35,378 nucleotides of DNA. It comes from Saprospiraceae bacterium UBA7328 (lineage in GTDB: Bacteria > Bacteroidota > Bacteroidia > Chitinophagales > Saprospiraceae). Both the position numbers and the translations under genes were made by a program. Location: assembly GCA_002471345.1 (NCBI GenBank), contig DKPS01000195.1, positions 11,068-46,445 of the forward strand, given 5' to 3'. Of this stretch, positions 25,232 through 34,043 are shown in pieces. The notes beneath the pieces are model-generated. The model saw only the letters and a program-made list of their open reading frames with translations, was not told the origin of the DNA and did no database searches. Numbering within the stretch: position 1 is the first letter of the stretch; each line of letters opens with the position of its first letter.

Positions 25232-26758
25232 ATGAAAAAAATTAATTCTATCCTGATATCAGTCTTTCACAAGGATGGATTGGGAGAAGTTATAGAACTA
25301 CTTAAGTGTAATCCTAACATAACTATATATTCTACTGGAGGAACACAAAAGTTCCTCGAGCAAAATGGCCTCAATATTGAAAAGGTCGAAGACTTGACTA
25401 CTTACCCATCCATTTTAGATGGTAGAGTCAAAACACTTCATCCAAAAGTTTTTGGTGGAATTTTGGCAGAAAGAAAGGAGGATCATTTGGAACAATTAAG
25501 CCAGTATGAAATCCCTGAATTAGATTGTGTGGTAGTAGACTTGTATCCTTTTGAGGACACTAGAGCTCAAAGTGAGGATGAATCAGCGATTATAGAAAAA
25601 ATAGATATTGGAGGTATTTCACTAATCAGAGCGGCTGCGAAAAACTACAAAGATGTAGTTGTCATTCCATCCAAGGACAGTTATTCAGAGTTGGTAAAAA
25701 TGCTTTCTGAACAAGATGTATGTTCGACTATTGAACAACGCAAAGAATTGGCGAGAAAAGCATTTTCGATATCTTCCCACTATGATACTGCCATTCATGA
25801 TTATTTCAATGAAGAGATTGAAAATAGAGATGCCCTTAAAGTAAGTCAAAATCATTCTCAAGTTCTCAGATATGGAGAAAACCCACATCAGCAGGCTGTT
25901 TATTATGGTAACCTGGAAGATGATTTTGAAAAACTAAATGGTAAAGCCCTTTCTTATAATAACCTTGTAGATGTAGATGCTGCTGTAGAGATGATGCGAG
26001 AATTTGATAATGAAAAAACTGCATTCATCATTCTCAAGCACACTAATTCTTGTGGAGTAGCAGTCAGGCCTACCACTGTAGAAGCATTCAGTGCCGCACT
26101 AGAAGGTGACCCAATATCTGCATTTGGCGGAATACTAATCAGCAATGGTACCATAGATATTAGTACTGCTGAGGAAATTGATAAGTTGTTCTATGAAGTG
26201 TTAATTGCTCCAGATTTCACTCCTGAGGCGTTAGAAAAACTATCAAAAAAGAAAAACAGAATACTGTTAAAAAAGAAGATTCAACCACCAAAGCCTTATC
26301 GAATTAAATCTATTCTAAGTGGAGTGTTGTGGCAAGATGCAGATTTGAAAATGGAAAGCACTTTAGAATTTGAAGTCATGACTCAGAAGAGTCCCACAGT
26401 TGATGAAATGGATGAATTGGTATTTGCTAATAAATGTGTAAAACATGTTAAGTCTAATACTATTGTGCTTACACGAGGAAGTCAATTGCTAGGTATGGGG
26501 TGTGGACAGACGTCTAGAGTAGATGCATGTAAGCAAGCAATAGATAAGGCCAAAAGAATGGGATTTACATTGGAAGGTGCAGTTATGGCATCTGATGCAT
26601 TTTTTCCTTTTCCTGATTGTGTGGAGCTTGTACAAAAAGAAGGTGTTAGAGCAGTATTACAACCTGGAGGATCAAAAAATGATCATATGAGTGTAGATTT
26701 TTGCGATAAGAATGGAATGGCAATGGTCAAGACAGGAGTGAGGCATTTTAAACATTAG
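25232..26758 (+). CDS. purH: Bifunctional AICAR formyltransferase / IMP cyclohydrolase
   Basis: The 508-residue PurH catalyses the last two steps of IMP synthesis: formylation of AICAR with 10-formyl-THF, then ring closure. The N-terminal MGS-like cyclohydrolase domain has STGGTQKFLEQNG, ILDGRVKTLHPKVFGG and DIGGISLIRAAAKNY. The C-terminal transformylase domain has RYGENPHQQ, the catalytic KHTNSCGVAVR (Lys-His pair) and a final SDAFFPFPD and QPGGSKND. The length is normal and all motifs are intact. It is divergent from the cytochrome gene across a 146-base spacer. That spacer holds a 12-base palindrome TTTTTATAAAAA (25193-25204) but no convincing consensus promoter. Confidence 0.97.
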   Translation: MKKINSILISVFHKDGLGEVIELLKCNPNITIYSTGGTQKFLEQNGLNIEKVEDLTTYPSILDGRVKTLHPKVFGGILAERKEDHLEQLSQYEIPELDCVVVDLYPFEDTRAQSEDESAIIEKIDIGGISLIRAAAKNYKDVVVIPSKDSYSELVKMLSEQDVCSTIEQRKELARKAFSISSHYDTAIHDYFNEEIENRDALKVSQNHSQVLRYGENPHQQAVYYGNLEDDFEKLNGKALSYNNLVDVDAAVEMMREFDNEKTAFIILKHTNSCGVAVRPTTVEAFSAALEGDPISAFGGILISNGTIDISTAEEIDKLFYEVLIAPDFTPEALEKLSKKKNRILLKKKIQPPKPYRIKSILSGVLWQDADLKMESTLEFEVMTQKSPTVDEMDELVFANKCVKHVKSNTIVLTRGSQLLGMGCGQTSRVDACKQAIDKAKRMGFTLEGAVMASDAFFPFPDCVELVQKEGVRAVLQPGGSKNDHMSVDFCDKNGMAMVKTGVRHFKH

Positions 26759-26917
26759 ACTACTTTTATTTTTTTTATGCGCGGATAGCGGCATTTAAAG
26801 TATTCTTAAAATGTTAACAAAGGAACCAAGGTCACCGTGTTATTGATGACTTTTATGGCGACAAACAATAAATGGATATATAAAAAGGAAAAGACAAAGG
26901 TTTTTAACCTTCATAAA

Positions 26918-26948
26918 TTTACATTTATCAGTATATTTTTCATATTTG
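26918..26948 (+). promoter_or_regulatory. Weak Bacteroidota-type promoter candidate for the outer-membrane protein gene
   Basis: TTTA (26918-26921) and CATATTTG (26941-26948) are 19 bases apart. This approximates TTTG-N19-TAnnTTTG with two mismatches. It would give a leader of about 60 bases. A short hairpin AAGGTT-TTT-AACCTT (26897-26911) lies just upstream. Confidence 0.3.
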
Positions 26949-27015
26949 CGTCCTTTTTGAGAATCTGTTTAAGAATAACAGATGTCTCTGATAATCAGGC
27001 AGTTCGATTTAAGTG

Positions 27016-28365
27016 ATGAATAGTAGAATCTACATATTTCTTTTTCTTCTTATATCCAGCATAGGTTTTGGACAAAGTGGCACGAATGGACTTAACTCTC
27101 CATTCTCGAGATTTGGATTGGGTGACTTGAATGAACAAGGATTCATGCATTTGAGACAAATGGGAAATATTTCTGCATCTTTTGCAGACGGACATCATCT
27201 CAATGTCGTGAATCCAGCGAGTTATGGTTTTCTTCAAGCCACGAGTTTTGAAATCGGTGTAGAATCAAGGTTTTCAAGTTATAATGATGGACAAGTCAAA
27301 GAGTCAACTGGCTCAGGAAGGTTGTCTTATATGGCACTAGGATTCCCTCTAAAAAATCCAATTAATAATTTGTTAGAGCGAAATAGGAGTGATTTCAATG
27401 TGGGAATGGCTTTTCACCTATTGCCAGTTTCGACTGTTGCATATAACATAACGATAGACGAAGAAGATCCTGACATAGGGCAATATAGAAGATCATTCAT
27501 TGGAAATGGAGGTGTTTATAAAGTAGGATGGGGAACAGGAGTGAAATATAAAAACTTTTCCGCAGGGCTCAATTTAGGAGTGAACTTTGGGAAAATTAGT
27601 AATGAGAGATATACCACTTTTATAAATAGTAGAGGAGCGTACAATAACATTTTCACTAGTGATTTCAATATTAGAGGATTTGACTACACGGTAGGTTTCC
27701 TTTATCAGCATGTATTAAACAAAGAGATCACATCTGATGTAAGTCAAGGAAAGACGATTAAGGCGATAAATTTTGGTTTTACAGCAAAAACCAAAACAGG
27801 ATTTAGTGGAACAGAAGAAGTTTTCTTCAGAAATGAATTAACAGTTCCTTCTCAGGCAATAGTTGTGCCACCAGTTGATACCCTTGTTAGAGAAACTAGA
27901 TCTTTAGATGGAAGTAAATTGCCATCAGAATTTTCGTTGGGAGTGACTTATCTGTATGGTGCAAAATTTGCTTTAGGAGTGAATTATGGAATAACAAGAT
28001 GGAGTGAGTACGTTAATCCGGCTACTCCTCAATCTCTTGCTAATACCAAAAAATATTCGATAGGAGGATATTACAGACCTAATCCTACATCGATCACTAG
28101 CTTTTTTGATAGAGTGTTCTATCGCTTTGGGTTTTATTACAAAGAAGATCCTAGAACAGTAAGTTCAGAAAAACTAGATACCTATGGAGTTTCCTTGGGT
28201 CTTGGTCTTCCTTTTGTGTTTCAAAGAAAAATTTCTCACCTAAGTGTTGGATTTGACTATGGCACTAGAGGGACTGTGGACGTTTTAAAAGAAAACTTCT
28301 TTAAAGTTTCATTGGGATTCACTTTCAATGATGACGAATGGTTTATAAAACGAAAATTTAATTAG
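27016..28365 (+). CDS. Conserved Bacteroidota outer-membrane beta-barrel protein of unknown function
   Basis: The protein is about 449 residues. The start is ATG at 27016; a GTG three bases earlier is possible. An N-terminal signal peptide (IYIFLFLLISSIGFGQ) ends before SGTNGLNSPFSRFGLGDLNEQG. That SPFSRFGLGDL / NPASYGFL motif marks a conserved Bacteroidota family of FadL-like or PorV-like barrels. The rest alternates polar and aromatic/hydrophobic residues, typical of membrane strands, and ends in a strand with FKVSLGFTFNDDEWF. In several relatives, from memory, the gene lies near coaX/lptC. Here it is followed by a TPR gene after two bases, so they are cotranscribed. The function is unknown. 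Confidence 0.82.
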   Translation: MNSRIYIFLFLLISSIGFGQSGTNGLNSPFSRFGLGDLNEQGFMHLRQMGNISASFADGHHLNVVNPASYGFLQATSFEIGVESRFSSYNDGQVKESTGSGRLSYMALGFPLKNPINNLLERNRSDFNVGMAFHLLPVSTVAYNITIDEEDPDIGQYRRSFIGNGGVYKVGWGTGVKYKNFSAGLNLGVNFGKISNERYTTFINSRGAYNNIFTSDFNIRGFDYTVGFLYQHVLNKEITSDVSQGKTIKAINFGFTAKTKTGFSGTEEVFFRNELTVPSQAIVVPPVDTLVRETRSLDGSKLPSEFSLGVTYLYGAKFALGVNYGITRWSEYVNPATPQSLANTKKYSIGGYYRPNPTSITSFFDRVFYRFGFYYKEDPRTVSSEKLDTYGVSLGLGLPFVFQRKISHLSVGFDYGTRGTVDVLKENFFKVSLGFTFNDDEWFIKRKFN

Positions 28366-28367
28366 TC

Positions 28368-29783
28368 ATGATGACGAAAAGTATCAATCATTTATTTGGA
28401 TTACTAATTGTAATCTCTTTCTTCTCAACTGACCTGGTTTCACAATGTGATACTTGGAATGGGAAACCAAATGTAGACGAGCTTACTGACGCTCATACAG
28501 TATACAGAGGATTAGTAAAATCGGAAGATTATGCAGGTGCTGAAGAGTACTGGTTACAAGTATATGAAGCTGCCCCTGCAGCTGATGGGAAAAGAGACTT
28601 TCACTTTACAGATGGAGCTAAAATCTATGTAAACAAGTTCAAAAATGCATCGGATGATGCACAAAAGAAAGAATTTGCTGATAGGGTGGAGCAATTTTAC
28701 AATGAAGCCATTGCTTGTTATGATGCGGGCACGCTAACTTCAAAAAGAGGAAAAGATCAAGCTATATCTACTCTTTACTCTAAGATGGGTTATGATATGT
28801 ATTATTCTCTCAGAAGTCCTTATAGCAAAGTGCTAGAAGCTTATGAAAAGTGCTTAGAAAGTGGAGGAGAGGGGACTTCTTATGCCATCGTTACGCCTAT
28901 GTCATCTGTTGCTGTATATCAGTTTCAGAAAGGATTGATCGATAAGGCAAAAGCTCTTAAAGTGTATCAAGATCTAGAGAAATTGTGTCTAGATAAAGAA
29001 GGCCATAAGTATGAGGCATATTATAAGCAGGCTTTTGGAGCAATGAAAGGAGAGTATAAGAAAGTGGATAGTGAAGTGTTTGATTGTGAATATTTTGTGA
29101 ATGATTTTCAAAAGAGATTTGGAGATGATCCAAATGAATTGGAATATGAGCAATTGAAATCTATCATTGTTACACTAAAAAGACAAGGTTGTTCTGAAGG
29201 AGTACCATATTTAGATAAATTTGAAAGTACATTTAAGGCTCAGACTGGAGCAATAAATGCTCAGAAGCAAGCTGAATTTGAGGCGAATAATCCAGGTATG
29301 GTTGCCAATAAATTATACAAGGCAGGAGATTTTGAAGGTGCAATTGAAAAATATAAAGAAGCAATAAAAAATGAAAGTGATGCTGATCAGAAAGCGAGCT
29401 ATCATTTCTCACTTGCTTCGATCATATTTAGAAAGAAAAAGCAATACTCTGAGGCTCGTAGAGAGGCCAGAAAAGCAGCAGACTTACGACCTGGATGGGG
29501 ACAGCCTTATGCTTTAGTTGGGGATATGTATAGTACTACGGCGAGGAATTGTGGAGACTCATGGAATCAGTCTTTGGCAGTTATTGCAGCTATAGAAAAA
29601 TGGCAGACAGCGCTGAGATTGGAACTCGACCCTCAAGTAAAAGATGCTACTAGAAAAAAAGTAGTTGCCTATCAAAAAAGTAAACCAGCAAGAGAAGATG
29701 GATTTATGCAAGGTGTAAAACCAGGAGACAAACAAACTGTAGGATGTTGGATAAAAGAGACAGTAAGTATCTCTTACAAATAG
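28368..29783 (+). CDS. Secreted TPR protein of the 'GCWIKE' Bacteroidota family (paralogue 1)
   Basis: The 471-residue protein has a signal peptide (about 1-26, cleaved before QCDTW) and helical TPR-like repeats. These are clearest at 305-375 (NKLYKAGDFEGAIEKYKEAI, then KKQYSEARREARKAADLRPG). The C-terminus ends with a conserved VGCWIKE motif shared with the next gene. The two align through most of their length (AAPAADGK versus AAPAANGR, and PGWGQPYALVGDMY versus GDWGAPYMLIGKLY). It starts two bases after the barrel protein gene, so it may assist that protein in the periplasm. An alternative ATG is three bases downstream. The function is unknown. Confidence 0.82.
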   Translation: MMTKSINHLFGLLIVISFFSTDLVSQCDTWNGKPNVDELTDAHTVYRGLVKSEDYAGAEEYWLQVYEAAPAADGKRDFHFTDGAKIYVNKFKNASDDAQKKEFADRVEQFYNEAIACYDAGTLTSKRGKDQAISTLYSKMGYDMYYSLRSPYSKVLEAYEKCLESGGEGTSYAIVTPMSSVAVYQFQKGLIDKAKALKVYQDLEKLCLDKEGHKYEAYYKQAFGAMKGEYKKVDSEVFDCEYFVNDFQKRFGDDPNELEYEQLKSIIVTLKRQGCSEGVPYLDKFESTFKAQTGAINAQKQAEFEANNPGMVANKLYKAGDFEGAIEKYKEAIKNESDADQKASYHFSLASIIFRKKKQYSEARREARKAADLRPGWGQPYALVGDMYSTTARNCGDSWNQSLAVIAAIEKWQTALRLELDPQVKDATRKKVVAYQKSKPAREDGFMQGVKPGDKQTVGCWIKETVSISYK

Positions 29784-29815
29784 GTTAAACAGAGTCATAT
29801 ACTAAAAAATACAGG

Positions 29816-29846
29816 AAAGCCGATTGATTATTCGATCGGCTTTTTT
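29816..29846 (+). terminator. Rho-independent terminator after the first TPR gene
   Basis: AAAGCCGAT (29816-29824) pairs with ATCGGCTTT (29835-29843). The inner TGA/TCG can extend the stem around a TTAT loop, and a run of six T ends it (29841-29846). The hairpin separates the two TPR paralogues, so the second probably has its own promoter in the following 42 bases. I see no consensus match there. Confidence 0.9.
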
Positions 29847-29888
29847 AGTTTCAATCAATTAAATGTTCCAAATGCAAATTATAGAATT

Positions 29889-31328
29889 ATGAAGAACCTA
29901 ATTTTCTTATTCACAATGGTCATTTTAGCTTCTTGTTCACCGACAGTGACGGAACCATTGGATTTGCCAAAACCGGAATCCACTAGACCCATAGAAGATC
30001 CTTCAATCACTGCTAATCCATGTATAACATTTGATGAAGTAGATCCAAGAATGAGAGAGGACGTTGAGAATGCTTACGTGATATATAGAGATTATATAAG
30101 GTCTCAAGAATTTGACCAGGCTTATAAGACTTGGAGTAACGCATTCTATGCAGCACCTGCTGCAAATGGACGAGTGCAATATCAATTTGATGATGGCATA
30201 CGGTTGTATAAAGAACTTCTTAAGAATGAAACAGTAAGATCGGAGCAACAGGCTCTTGTAGATTCAGTTTTTAATCTCTATGATAAATGGATGGAATGTT
30301 TTCCAGAAAACGTGCCTACAATTAAAGGAAAAAAGGCATTTAACGCATACTACTCTTTTAAGGGTAGAATGTCTAATGATGAGATTTATTCCTTGTTCAA
30401 GGATGCGTTTGATGGCAAAAATGGGGGACCAGACTATTTTATCATAAATCCTTTTTCAAAATTACTTTTTGATAATGTTGTAACAAAAAAGATTGAATAT
30501 GAGGAAGGAAGAAAATATGCATTATCGATAATGGATATTGTGGCTAAGAACCTATCCGAATGTAAAGGTAAAGAATGCGAAACTTGGGAAATAATAAATG
30601 ATTATGCTCCTGATCTATTATCAAGCCTTGAAGGTCTTGAAAATTTCTATCCCTGTGATTATTTTGCTGATAAGTACTATCCAGATTATGAGGCAGATCC
30701 AACTAACTGTGATGTGATTACAGATACATATAGAAAACTCCGATATGGTAAATGTGACTTAAATGATCCTAAAATATTATCAATAAAAAATGCTTTTGAG
30801 AAGAACTGCTATGTTGCCCCTCCATCAAAAGGACCATTGAGATTAGCTTTAGAGTCATTGAATTCTGGGCAATTTAAAGAAGCAGTTACTCATTATGATG
30901 AGTTTATAAGTACATCCAGTGATATGAACAAAAAAGCTGAAATCCAATTGAGAGTGGCAAAAATCTACTATGTCCATATCAAGAATTTTCCACAGGCAAG
31001 AAAATATGCAAGAGCAGCAGCACAAACAAAAGGGGATTGGGGAGCACCTTATATGCTTATAGGAAAACTTTATGCTTCTAGCGGACCTTTATGTGGTCCT
31101 GGTAGAGGATGGGACAGTCAGATAGTTACATGGCCAGCAATCGATAAGTTTAAATATGCAAAGAGTATAGATCCTACAGTCGCTGGAGAAGCCAATAAAT
31201 TAATAAGACAGTATGAGCAGTACATGCCATCTAAGGAGGATATTTTCCAACGAAGATTGAAGAAAAATGCCTCTTTTACAGTTCCATGTTGGATACAAGA
31301 GAAGACTAAGGTGAGGCCAGCTATTTAG
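29889..31328 (+). CDS. TPR-containing lipoprotein (paralogue 2 of the same family)
   Basis: The 479-residue protein has a lipoprotein signal (VILASC; Cys16 in MKNLIFLFTMVILASC). Its paralogue upstream has an ordinary signal peptide instead. The body has TPR-like helices, including ALESLNSGQFKEAVTHYDEF and FPQARKYARAAAQTKGDWGAP, and ends with TVPCWIQE, the counterpart of VGCWIKE. Divergence is strong in the middle but the order of conserved blocks is the same, indicating an old tandem duplication. The lipidated copy is probably membrane-attached and the other soluble. It converges with the DUF5723 gene across 36 bases. The function is unknown. Confidence 0.82.
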   Translation: MKNLIFLFTMVILASCSPTVTEPLDLPKPESTRPIEDPSITANPCITFDEVDPRMREDVENAYVIYRDYIRSQEFDQAYKTWSNAFYAAPAANGRVQYQFDDGIRLYKELLKNETVRSEQQALVDSVFNLYDKWMECFPENVPTIKGKKAFNAYYSFKGRMSNDEIYSLFKDAFDGKNGGPDYFIINPFSKLLFDNVVTKKIEYEEGRKYALSIMDIVAKNLSECKGKECETWEIINDYAPDLLSSLEGLENFYPCDYFADKYYPDYEADPTNCDVITDTYRKLRYGKCDLNDPKILSIKNAFEKNCYVAPPSKGPLRLALESLNSGQFKEAVTHYDEFISTSSDMNKKAEIQLRVAKIYYVHIKNFPQARKYARAAAQTKGDWGAPYMLIGKLYASSGPLCGPGRGWDSQIVTWPAIDKFKYAKSIDPTVAGEANKLIRQYEQYMPSKEDIFQRRLKKNASFTVPCWIQEKTKVRPAI

Positions 31329-31364
31329 TAAATATGATTGAGCCTTTTTTTAATGTCTTTGATT

Positions 31365-32765
31365 TTATTCTGGCAGGGGACAATTAACATTATTATTTCT
31401 TCTATTTACTTTCCAAAAAGGAAAGAGCCTAACTCCTGCATAAATGCTTGAACCCCGGAAATCTGATTTACCAATCAGTGATGCCAAATGATCTGTGCCA
31501 ATAGTTAACAAACCGATCCTTGCTGCCAGCCCTACTCTGATTTTACTGTATTCGTATATAGAGATTGGTGTGGTTAACATCCACCATTTGTTCTCATATC
31601 TGGGAGCAATAGTCACCACGTTTTCTGCTTCTAATGAATTGGAGAAAATGGGAACTCTTTGATCTATGCTCAGCAGAACGGACCTATTCTTTTTGAAGTC
31701 ATAGGTAAAGTCCAAATGTATTCTGGTAGGAAGCCCAATTGAGAATTGACTTCCTGATTGTATAGTTTGAATTCTATCTAGCTGGCTAGAAATCTGTTGA
31801 TCTATTTCTATTATTTGATTCCTTATTGATCCTGCATTTTGAATGGCATCAGTATCAATGGAAAGATCTTGACTGCTTTGCAAAGTATAGACTTCTGCAT
31901 TTTTCACTTTTACACTTCCTATATCTAGAATAGAAAAGTTTATGGTCCCTAAAGACAATGTTTTACTCACTCCTATGTCGACCCCTATACCACTGCCATT
32001 TGCTGCAAGAGACGGGGAAGGATCATCAGCAGTTATAGAAGTGATGCCAAATTCAAATTGCGGTTGGAATACAATTAAGGAATCGCTAGATAATCGATTG
32101 TAGGAAAATTCATCAAATGACTTGAGGTTTGCTCCTTGGTGTGCTCTATTGTATTTGATATTAATTCCAATGCTCAATTCTTCAATAGGAATCAACTGAT
32201 CAGTAGAAAGAGATATGCCATACTCTGACCAATAAAGACCTGATGCGGAGGCTTTTCCTGAAATGGTCTCAATATTTACAAAGGAACTTTGAACCCCGAA
32301 ATAACTGAGGGAAGAAGGAATAGAATGACTTCCACCAATTGCTCTTAGGCGACTAAACAGTCCTACTGAAAGGTTTTCAAGGTTGTATAGAACTCCTGGT
32401 CCATTGATTTCCAAGTTTGCAGACCCCTTGGTTGTGAATGCTCTCAAAGGGAAGTCATAGAACAATCTATCTGGTGCAGTGGGGTTGACTTCTGGATCTA
32501 GGGGTAACCTAGATAGGTTATTTACGTTATTGACAAAATGAAAAAGGTTGGTCTCTTTTACGAAGACATAATCAGTATGTCCAAAAATACTGAAACTAGC
32601 AATGTTGACATCCCATAGCATTGGGTATGATCTTGCTGATGCAGGATTAACAAATACCCCATTAATGCCTGCATTTGGACCATGATAAAGGCCAGTAGAT
32701 GCTTGTCCTTTGAGTTGAGAACCAATAAAAAGGACGATTAATATAGAAAAGATGAATCTCCACAT
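31365..32765 (-). CDS. DUF5723-family outer-membrane protein
   Basis: The 466-residue protein has a signal peptide (FIFSILIVLFIGSQLKGQ) and the start typical of DUF5723 proteins, GLYHGPNAGINGVFVNPASA, followed by a barrel-like alternation of strands. An inserted helical stretch (about 295-330, QDLSIDTDAIQNAGSIRNQI and following) is predicted to be exposed. The C-terminus (YAGVRLFPFWKVNRRNNNVN) resembles a terminal strand. The function is unknown. It is one of three outer-membrane or periplasmic proteins in this region, with the barrel protein and the TPR pair. The gene stands alone: 159 bases separate its start from the acyl-CoA dehydrogenase pair. Confidence 0.82.
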   Translation of the reverse strand: MWRFIFSILIVLFIGSQLKGQASTGLYHGPNAGINGVFVNPASARSYPMLWDVNIASFSIFGHTDYVFVKETNLFHFVNNVNNLSRLPLDPEVNPTAPDRLFYDFPLRAFTTKGSANLEINGPGVLYNLENLSVGLFSRLRAIGGSHSIPSSLSYFGVQSSFVNIETISGKASASGLYWSEYGISLSTDQLIPIEELSIGINIKYNRAHQGANLKSFDEFSYNRLSSDSLIVFQPQFEFGITSITADDPSPSLAANGSGIGVDIGVSKTLSLGTINFSILDIGSVKVKNAEVYTLQSSQDLSIDTDAIQNAGSIRNQIIEIDQQISSQLDRIQTIQSGSQFSIGLPTRIHLDFTYDFKKNRSVLLSIDQRVPIFSNSLEAENVVTIAPRYENKWWMLTTPISIYEYSKIRVGLAARIGLLTIGTDHLASLIGKSDFRGSSIYAGVRLFPFWKVNRRNNNVNCPLPE

Positions 32766-32924
32766 TCGCTATGTTATTTACAATTTGGGAAAAGGTAGAG
32801 ATCAGACCAATAGTTCATTGGTGTGTACAAAAACCTAAAACGTCAACATTGTCAACTTTCGTACCTGCAGAAATATATTAAGAACAATTAAGTATTAGGG
32901 TTGTAAGAACTAATTCATGTTGAT

Positions 32925-34043
32925 TTAATATCCATTCAAAACTGCAAATCGGTCAAGGTGAAAATTATAATCTCCTAACATTGCCATTCCTACTCGTGCC
33001 CTTTTGAGAAAGAATCCTATCTCCTCATCATCTGTCATCCCTATTCCCCCAAAAAGTTGCACCCCTTCATTGCTTACCAATTGAGCAACTTTACAAACCT
33101 TTGCTTTAGCTGTACTTGCTGCTAATCTGATATCTTCATCTCCTCGATCTATTGCATTCAAGGCATTGAGGACGGCTGATTGAGCCAATTCCAATTCACA
33201 AAACATAATGGCGCATCTGTGCTGTAGCCCTTGGAAAGTCGCTAATTCTACACCGAATTGTTTTCTTTCTTTTAGGTAAGCCACGCTTCTTTCAAAAGCC
33301 TCCACAGAAGATCCATATAACTCAGCTGCTACTGCTACTCTTGCTACATCTAAAGTTCTTTCTATGGTATGCTTATTAGCATTTGCCAATATTTGATCTG
33401 AAGATACCTTTACATTATTGAGTTCAACTGTGCCGTAATTTCTATAGTCCATCAAGTGCTCTCGTGTAATTGTTATTCCGTCACTTTTAGAATCTAGAAT
33501 AACCATTGAATCATTACCACTGGCATCAATACAGCTTACAATTATGAAATCCGATATATTGGCATCAGGTACAAAAACCTTAGTACCATTTAACAAAAAG
33601 CTTCCATTTTGTGATTGAAGAGAAGATTTTATCACATTAGGATTATGTCTCGCAGTTTCATCTATGGCTAATGTAGCTGTGATTTCTCCGTGAGATAGTC
33701 GTTTCAAATAGTCCTTTTTCTGAGCATCACTACCAGCTATATTAATTGCTGCAGTGGCCATAGCTACACTTGATAAAAGGGGAGAGGAAGTTAATGTTCT
33801 TCCCGATTCTTCAAGGATTTGACCCAGTCCTAAATAACCAAAGTTCATGCCTTCGTATTCTTCAGGAATGGTGAGTGCCGTCCATCCCATTTCAACCATT
33901 TGTTGCCACGTGGACTCATTATATCCCTTAGAATCATTGTCATCTCTTAGTTGTCTCAATTGTGCAACAGGAGCATTATTCTTTAAAAACTCTTTAGCAG
34001 AGTCTTTAAGCATGGATTGTTCTTCGTTAAGTACGTATGCCAT
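32925..34043 (-). CDS. Acyl-CoA dehydrogenase, PimD-like smaller subunit
   Basis: The 372-residue FAD enzyme has the acyl-CoA dehydrogenase fold, with conserved blocks such as MVEMGWTALTIPEEYEGMNF, FGVELATFQGLQHR and GVQLFGGIGMTDDEEIG. Near the C-terminus, aligning MLGDYNFHLDR with the MCAD-type YEGTAQIQR places Asp358 where the catalytic Glu normally sits. The start overlaps the end of the upstream dehydrogenase gene by 17 bases. The pair resembles PimC/PimD and the mycobacterial FadE28/FadE29-type enzymes, which form alpha2beta2 heteromers. Substrate class is not determinable; dicarboxyl-, steroid- or branched acyl-CoA are possible. Confidence 0.88.
   Translation of the reverse strand: MAYVLNEEQSMLKDSAKEFLKNNAPVAQLRQLRDDNDSKGYNESTWQQMVEMGWTALTIPEEYEGMNFGYLGLGQILEESGRTLTSSPLLSSVAMATAAINIAGSDAQKKDYLKRLSHGEITATLAIDETARHNPNVIKSSLQSQNGSFLLNGTKVFVPDANISDFIIVSCIDASGNDSMVILDSKSDGITITREHLMDYRNYGTVELNNVKVSSDQILANANKHTIERTLDVARVAVAAELYGSSVEAFERSVAYLKERKQFGVELATFQGLQHRCAIMFCELELAQSAVLNALNAIDRGDEDIRLAASTAKAKVCKVAQLVSNEGVQLFGGIGMTDDEEIGFFLKRARVGMAMLGDYNFHLDRFAVLNGY

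Noticed and set aside
26897..26911. AAGGTT-TTT-AACCTT as purH terminator
   Set aside because: It lies about 140 bases beyond purH and is not followed by a T-run; function unclear.
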